Shown here: positions 60,912 to 64,000 of the stretch, piece by piece | How positions within the stretch are numbered: the stretch's first letter is position 1 | Layout: every line of letters starts with the position of its first letter | Assembly: GCF_000026045.1 (NCBI RefSeq) | Contig: NC_007426.1 | Coordinates: 2,480,001 to 2,544,000, forward strand | Direction: 5' to 3' | DNA length: 64,000 nt | DNA from: Natronomonas pharaonis DSM 2160 | GTDB taxonomy: Archaea > Halobacteriota > Halobacteria > Halobacteriales > Haloarculaceae | The notes under the pieces: generated by a model | Seen by the model: the letters and a program-made list of their open reading frames with translations, nothing else | What the model was told of the DNA's origin: nothing | The model's database searches: none | Program-made: the position numbers and the translations under genes

Positions 60912-61396
60912 CGCGGCAGGGAGAACCGCTCGACGGACTCCTCGTAGGTCGCCGACCACAGCGACAGCGACTCGACAGTCCAGCCGGCATCGTCGGGTAC
61001 GGCCCGGCCCGCGAGCCGGTCGGCGTCGCCACCGCGGGCGACGGTGACGTGCGGGACGTACTCGTCGTCTTCGAGTCCCGCAATCGGGTCGAATGCCGAG
61101 CACAACCGTCGGTGGAGACGGGAGAGTGCAGGCGATTCAACGGCCAGATACGCGACGGGCGCAGGCCCGGTTGGCGGGCGGTCGAAGACCTCGACACCGG
61201 AGATATGCACGGTAAAGGGGTCGAGCCCGTCGAGCGACTTGCGGAGGCGGCGGGCCAGCACTGCGGCGTCGCCGTCGCCGAGCCGCTTGGCGACGAGCGT
61301 GTGTCGATCTCTGGGCGTCGCGGTGAGCGTCTCTGCGGCAAGGCCGCGGGCGAGCCGGGAGATGTCGGCCGGGACGGGAACGTTGCAGCTGTACAC
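60908..61396 (-). CDS. thpR: RNA 2',3'-cyclic phosphodiesterase (ThpR/LigT)
   Basis: The 162-residue 2H phosphoesterase has the two HxT/Sx motifs: HISG in PFTVHISGVEVF and HVTV in YVPHVTVARGGDA. It starts with GTG 61396, giving VYSCNVPVPADISRLARGLAAETL; the frame is open further but crosses the upstream gene. It is one base downstream of the small membrane protein's stop, so the two are in one operon. It overlaps rtcA by 4 bp at the 3' end. Confidence 0.88.
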   Translation of the reverse strand: MYSCNVPVPADISRLARGLAAETLTATPRDRHTLVAKRLGDGDAAVLARRLRKSLDGLDPFTVHISGVEVFDRPPTGPAPVAYLAVESPALSRLHRRLCSAFDPIAGLEDDEYVPHVTVARGGDADRLAGRAVPDDAGWTVESLSLWSATYEESVERFSLPR

Positions 61397-61397
61397 G

Positions 61398-61568
61398 TCA
61401 GATGTAGTCGAGGAGGTAGGCGACAATGAGGACAGCGATAAGTGCGGCGACAAGCGGACCGAGCGACGCCAGTATGCTGATAAACCGTCCAACGACCTCC
61501 AAAACGAGGAGGATACCGACCAAAACGAGGACGATTTTCAGGAGAGTTTCGACATCAAGGTCGTTCAT
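61398..61568 (-). CDS. 56-residue small membrane protein
   Basis: The protein MNDLDVETLLKIVLVLVGIL continues into two hydrophobic helices (through VAALIAVLIVAYLLDYI) and ends at the membrane. It resembles DUF7554-type haloarchaeal small membrane proteins, although I am not certain. It is the first gene of the operon with thpR. Its upstream region carries the 31-bp tandem repeat at 61618-61699. Confidence 0.65.
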   Translation of the reverse strand: MNDLDVETLLKIVLVLVGILLVLEVVGRFISILASLGPLVAALIAVLIVAYLLDYI

Positions 61569-61617
61569 GGCGTATACTGGGCGTCTCGCGCGCAAAAGCG
61601 CTGTGGCCGTCAAGTGG

Positions 61618-61699
61618 GGGCCGTTGTAGTGGGGCCGTTGTAGTGGGGGACTGTTGGAGTGTGGGCCGTTGTAGTGGGGGACTGTTGGAGTGTGGGCCG
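61618..61699. repeat. 31-bp tandem repeat
   Basis: Two identical 31-bp units occupy 61632-61662 and 61663-61693, each starting GGGCCGTTGTAGTG and ending GACTGTTGGAGTGT. They are flanked by partial copies at 61618-61631 and 61694-61699. The plus strand has several runs of 3-5 G. It lies between the divergent small membrane protein gene and the argG leader. It could be slippage-generated or serve as tandem regulator sites. Confidence 0.85.
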
Positions 61700-61796
61700 C
61701 CAGAGCGACTATCGACAGCCAGAGATATGACAACACGACACGCTCGATGCCCCGTTCCGCAAGCGTTTAGTACTGCTCTGGAGAAAGCGACGATAC

Positions 61797-61886
61797 ATGA
61801 CACGGACCGACCGCACCGGCACGACCGCCGACAGCGGTGGGTCGCTCCTTCTTCGGCGACGGCGACGGGCCGTCAGGCCCGAATAG
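61797..61886 (+). CDS. Candidate arginine-rich leader peptide upstream of argG
   Basis: ATG 61797 to TAG 61886 encodes 29 residues, MTRTDRTGTTADSGGSLLLR then RRRRAVRPE, with 8 Arg including five in a row (CGG CGA CGG CGA CGG). TATA-like TTTAGTA (61766-61772) is 25-31 nt upstream, so the transcript probably begins at this ORF, 177 nt before argG. The Arg run overlaps two mutually exclusive hairpins. It may be an arginine-sensing leader; it may also be a chance GC-rich frame. Confidence 0.45.
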   Translation: MTRTDRTGTTADSGGSLLLRRRRRAVRPE

Positions 61887-61950
61887 TACCTACTTCACCC
61901 GTCGCGTTCGTTCCGACTCGATTGCCAACGAGAACCGTCCGGTTGACGGT
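61858..61950 (+). promoter_or_regulatory. argG: Hairpins in the argG leader region
   Basis: Three stems are visible. GACGG (61858-61862)/CCGTC (61870-61874) and CGGGCC (61866-61871)/GGCCCG (61876-61881) share bases and exclude each other. ACCGTC-CGGTT-GACGGT (61934-61950) lies 24 nt before the argG start. The first two coincide with the arginine codon run. There is no T-run after them. A second TATA-like AATAGTAC at 61882-61889 could give a shorter transcript. Confidence 0.4.
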
Positions 61951-61973
61951 ACTGCGTGCAGAACCCACTACCA

Positions 61974-63176
61974 ATGTCAGATAAAAACCGTGTCGCGCTC
62001 GCCTTCTCGGGTGGGCTCGACACCACGGTCTGTGTACCGCTGCTCGAAGAGGAATACGGCTACGACGAGGTCATCGGCGTCACCGTCGACGTCGGCCAGC
62101 CCGAAGCGGAGTTCAAGGAGGCCGAAGAAACCGCCGAGGCACTCGACCTCGAACACCACGTCGTCGATGCCAAGCCGGAGTTCGCGGAGCTGTGTTTCGA
62201 CGCCGTCCGCGCTAACGCCTCCTATCAGGGCTATCCACTCGGGACGGCGCTTGCCCGCCCGGTCATCGCCGAGGCCATTCTCGAGGTCGCAAAGGAAGAG
62301 GGCTGTTCGGGCGTCGCCCACGGCAGCACCGGCAAGGGCAACGACCAGCTTCGCTTCGAGGCCGTCTGGCGCGACTCCGACCTCGAAGTCATCGCACCGG
62401 TTCGCGAACTGGGGCTGACCCGCACGTTCGAACAGGAGTACGCCGAGGAGCGCGGGCTCCCCATCGAAGGCGGCGACGAGGGCAAATACAGCATCGACAC
62501 GAACCTCTGGAGCCGCTCCATCGAGGGGTCGGAGCTCGAAGAGCCCGGCTACGTCCCGCCGGAGGACATCTACGAGTGGACAACCGCGCCGACAGCCGAG
62601 ACGCTCGAAGTCGAGGTCGGCTTCGAGGACGGCTACCCGGTCAGCCTCGACGGCGAGAAACTGGAGCCGGTCGAGCTCATCGAGACGCTCAACGACCTCG
62701 CCGGCGACTACGGGGTCGGCCGCACGGACATTATGGAAGACCGGATGCTCGGGCTGAAGGTCCGCGAGAACTACGAACACCCCGCGGCGACGGTGCTCCT
62801 GAACGCCCACCAAGCGCTTGAGGACCTCGTATTGACGAAAGAAGAGCGCGCGTTCAAAAAGCAGGTCGACCACGAGTGGTCCGAAAAGGGGTATCAGGGC
62901 CTCGTGAACGCGCCGCTTGTCGACGCGCTCGAAGGCTTCATCGACGAGACCCAAGACCGCGTCACCGGCACGGTCACCATCCGTTTCGAGGGCGGCCAAG
63001 CCCGCCCGGTGGGCCGCGAGTCGCCCTACGCTGTCTACTCCGCCGAGGCCGCCTCGTTCAACACCGAGGACGTCACCGGCGGCATCGAACAAAGCGACGC
63101 GACCGGCGTCGCCAAGTACCACGGCTTCCAGGAGCGTCTCGCCAACCGCGTCATCGACGCCGCCGACGAGGAGTAG
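61974..63176 (+). CDS. argG: Argininosuccinate synthase
   Basis: ArgG condenses citrulline and aspartate using ATP in arginine synthesis. The 400-residue protein has the N-type ATP-binding motif VALAFSGGLDTTVCVPLL, VTVDVGQPEAEFKEAEE, YPLGTALARPVIAEAI, VAHGSTGKGNDQLRFE and the C-terminal VGRESPYAVYSAEAASF. The start at ATG 61974 gives MSDKNRVALAFSGG, as in related archaea. It is followed 4 bp later by argH, so the two share an operon. Confidence 0.97.
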   Translation: MSDKNRVALAFSGGLDTTVCVPLLEEEYGYDEVIGVTVDVGQPEAEFKEAEETAEALDLEHHVVDAKPEFAELCFDAVRANASYQGYPLGTALARPVIAEAILEVAKEEGCSGVAHGSTGKGNDQLRFEAVWRDSDLEVIAPVRELGLTRTFEQEYAEERGLPIEGGDEGKYSIDTNLWSRSIEGSELEEPGYVPPEDIYEWTTAPTAETLEVEVGFEDGYPVSLDGEKLEPVELIETLNDLAGDYGVGRTDIMEDRMLGLKVRENYEHPAATVLLNAHQALEDLVLTKEERAFKKQVDHEWSEKGYQGLVNAPLVDALEGFIDETQDRVTGTVTIRFEGGQARPVGRESPYAVYSAEAASFNTEDVTGGIEQSDATGVAKYHGFQERLANRVIDAADEE

Positions 63177-63180
63177 ACGG

Positions 63181-64000
63181 ATGACAGGCGACGCCGACGA
63201 GGGTCGCGATGTCGTCCGCCGCGACCGGTTCAGCGGCGGCCCCGCCCGCGGGTTCCTGTCGAGCCTCGCGGCCGACGAGCGCATCTTCGAGGCCGACCTC
63301 GCGGTCGACCGCGCCCACGTCGTGATGCTCGACGAGCAGGACATCATCGGCACCGACGACGCGGCAGCTATCCTCGGGGCGCTCGACGATGTCGAGGCAG
63401 CCGGCCACGGGAGCCTCACGGACGGCGAAGACGTGCACGCGGCCATCGAAACGGCCGTCATCGAACGCGTTGGCGACCGGGGCGGGAAGATGCACACCGC
63501 CCGCTCGCGCAACGACGAGGTCGCGGCCTGTATCCGCTATCGGCTCCGCGAGGACGTGCTGGCGGCGGTCGAAGCAACACTGGAGGCCCGAGAGATGCTG
63601 CTCGATGTGGCTGGCGACCACACGGAAACGGTCATGCCCGGCTTTACCCACCTGCAGCCGGCCCAGCCGACGACGGTTGCACACTACCTGCATTCGTATG
63701 CGTCGGCGCTCGCACGCGATACCGAACGCCTCCTCGATGCGTACGGCCGCATCAACCGCTCGCCGCTCGGCGCAGCAGCCTTCGCGGGGACGCCGTTCGA
63801 CATCGACCGCGAACGGACCGCCGAGCTACTCGGCTTCGACGGCGTCGTCCGCAACTCGATGGATGCCGCCTCGGCGCGGGACTTCCTCGTGGAGACGACC
63901 GCTGCAGCCGCCGGGCTCGCGACGACGCTTTCCGGCCTCGCCGAAGACCTCGTGGTCTTCTCGAAAGCCGGCTACGTCGAGCTTGACGACGCCTACGCGT
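63181..64000 (+). CDS. argH: Argininosuccinate lyase, 3'-truncated by the window edge
   Basis: ArgH splits argininosuccinate to arginine and fumarate, the last step. The visible 273 residues include RRDRFSGGPARGFLSSLAADERIFEADLAVDRAHVVML, DGEDVHAAIETAVIERVGDRGGKMHTARSRNDEVAACIRY, VMPGFTHLQPAQPTTVAHYLHSYA and RINRSPLGAAAFAGTPFDIDRE. The second catalytic loop (GSSxMPxKxN) is beyond the window. It starts with ATG 63181, four bases after argG. Confidence 0.97.
   Translation, partial: MTGDADEGRDVVRRDRFSGGPARGFLSSLAADERIFEADLAVDRAHVVMLDEQDIIGTDDAAAILGALDDVEAAGHGSLTDGEDVHAAIETAVIERVGDRGGKMHTARSRNDEVAACIRYRLREDVLAAVEATLEAREMLLDVAGDHTETVMPGFTHLQPAQPTTVAHYLHSYASALARDTERLLDAYGRINRSPLGAAAFAGTPFDIDRERTAELLGFDGVVRNSMDAASARDFLVETTAAAAGLATTLSGLAEDLVVFSKAGYVELDDAYA

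Noticed and set aside
61977-63512. 511-codon minus-strand open frame
   Set aside because: Antisense to argG and the start of argH, which are clear full-motif genes.

Overview
The window is haloarchaeal chromosomal DNA. It is GC-rich with strongly acidic proteins and leaderless-type promoters, where a TATA-like box lies about 26-30 nt before an ATG or GTG. It carries archaeal marker genes: TFB, RpoP, eL43, Pcc1, NreA, Pth2, TruD, Thi4 and a Bat-type HTH regulator. The gene content resembles Natronomonas and relatives, but that genus call is an inference. I see no rRNA, CRISPR array, prophage or intact insertion sequence. There is one tRNA (His).

Layout. 0-6.4 kb: end of an endonuclease IV gene, a PAS/GAF histidine kinase, a methyltransferase, an FMN alpha-hydroxyacid oxidase-family enzyme and cobyric acid synthase. 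6.4-16.6 kb: an acetate block with two acetyl-CoA synthetase paralogues, a Bat-like sensor-regulator between them, a two-subunit Na+/solute symporter, UspA and tiny membrane proteins. 17-27.7 kb: a helicase with a Zn cluster, cupin, CinA-like protein, tRNA-His, DUF5814 protein, RHH protein, HisI, phosphoglucosamine-mutase-family enzyme, propeller protein, DUF373 membrane protein and a radical SAM enzyme. 27.7-31.6 kb: dCTP deaminase, a ThiR-type HTH-ThiN regulator, a methyltransferase, an unknown protein, and the thiazole synthase Thi4 behind a palindromic promoter. 32-39 kb: DUF302, NreA, a pilin-like secreted protein, TFB, RNase HI with its operon partner, and pyrophosphatase. 39-39.5 kb: an AT-rich intergenic island with a small ORF behind a palindrome. 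40.9-49.8 kb: a nine-gene overlapping operon for a type IV pilus or Tad-like machine. 49.8-54 kb: small regulator-like protein, epimerase, MFS carrier, glycosyltransferase and Pth2. 54-58.5 kb: OYE-family enzyme, then truD, DUF2103, rpl37ae, rpoP and pcc1, bracketed by two inverted copies of a newly recognised ~46-codon microprotein gene. 58.5-64 kb: MinD ATPase, RtcA, RNA 2',3' cyclic phosphodiesterase, a 31-bp tandem repeat, and argG-argH preceded by an arginine-rich leader ORF.

Most genes are housekeeping. The points most worth a second look are the twin microprotein genes with a shared promoter element (55.1 and 58.4 kb), a possible arginine leader peptide before argG (61.8 kb), the degenerate acetyl-CoA synthetase paralogue (6.5 kb), the Bat-like protein with a decayed tyrosine-recombinase domain (8.6 kb), the palindrome over the thi4 promoter (31.56 kb), a solo IS200/IS605-type hairpin end (25.37 kb) and an eL43 that has lost all its zinc cysteines.
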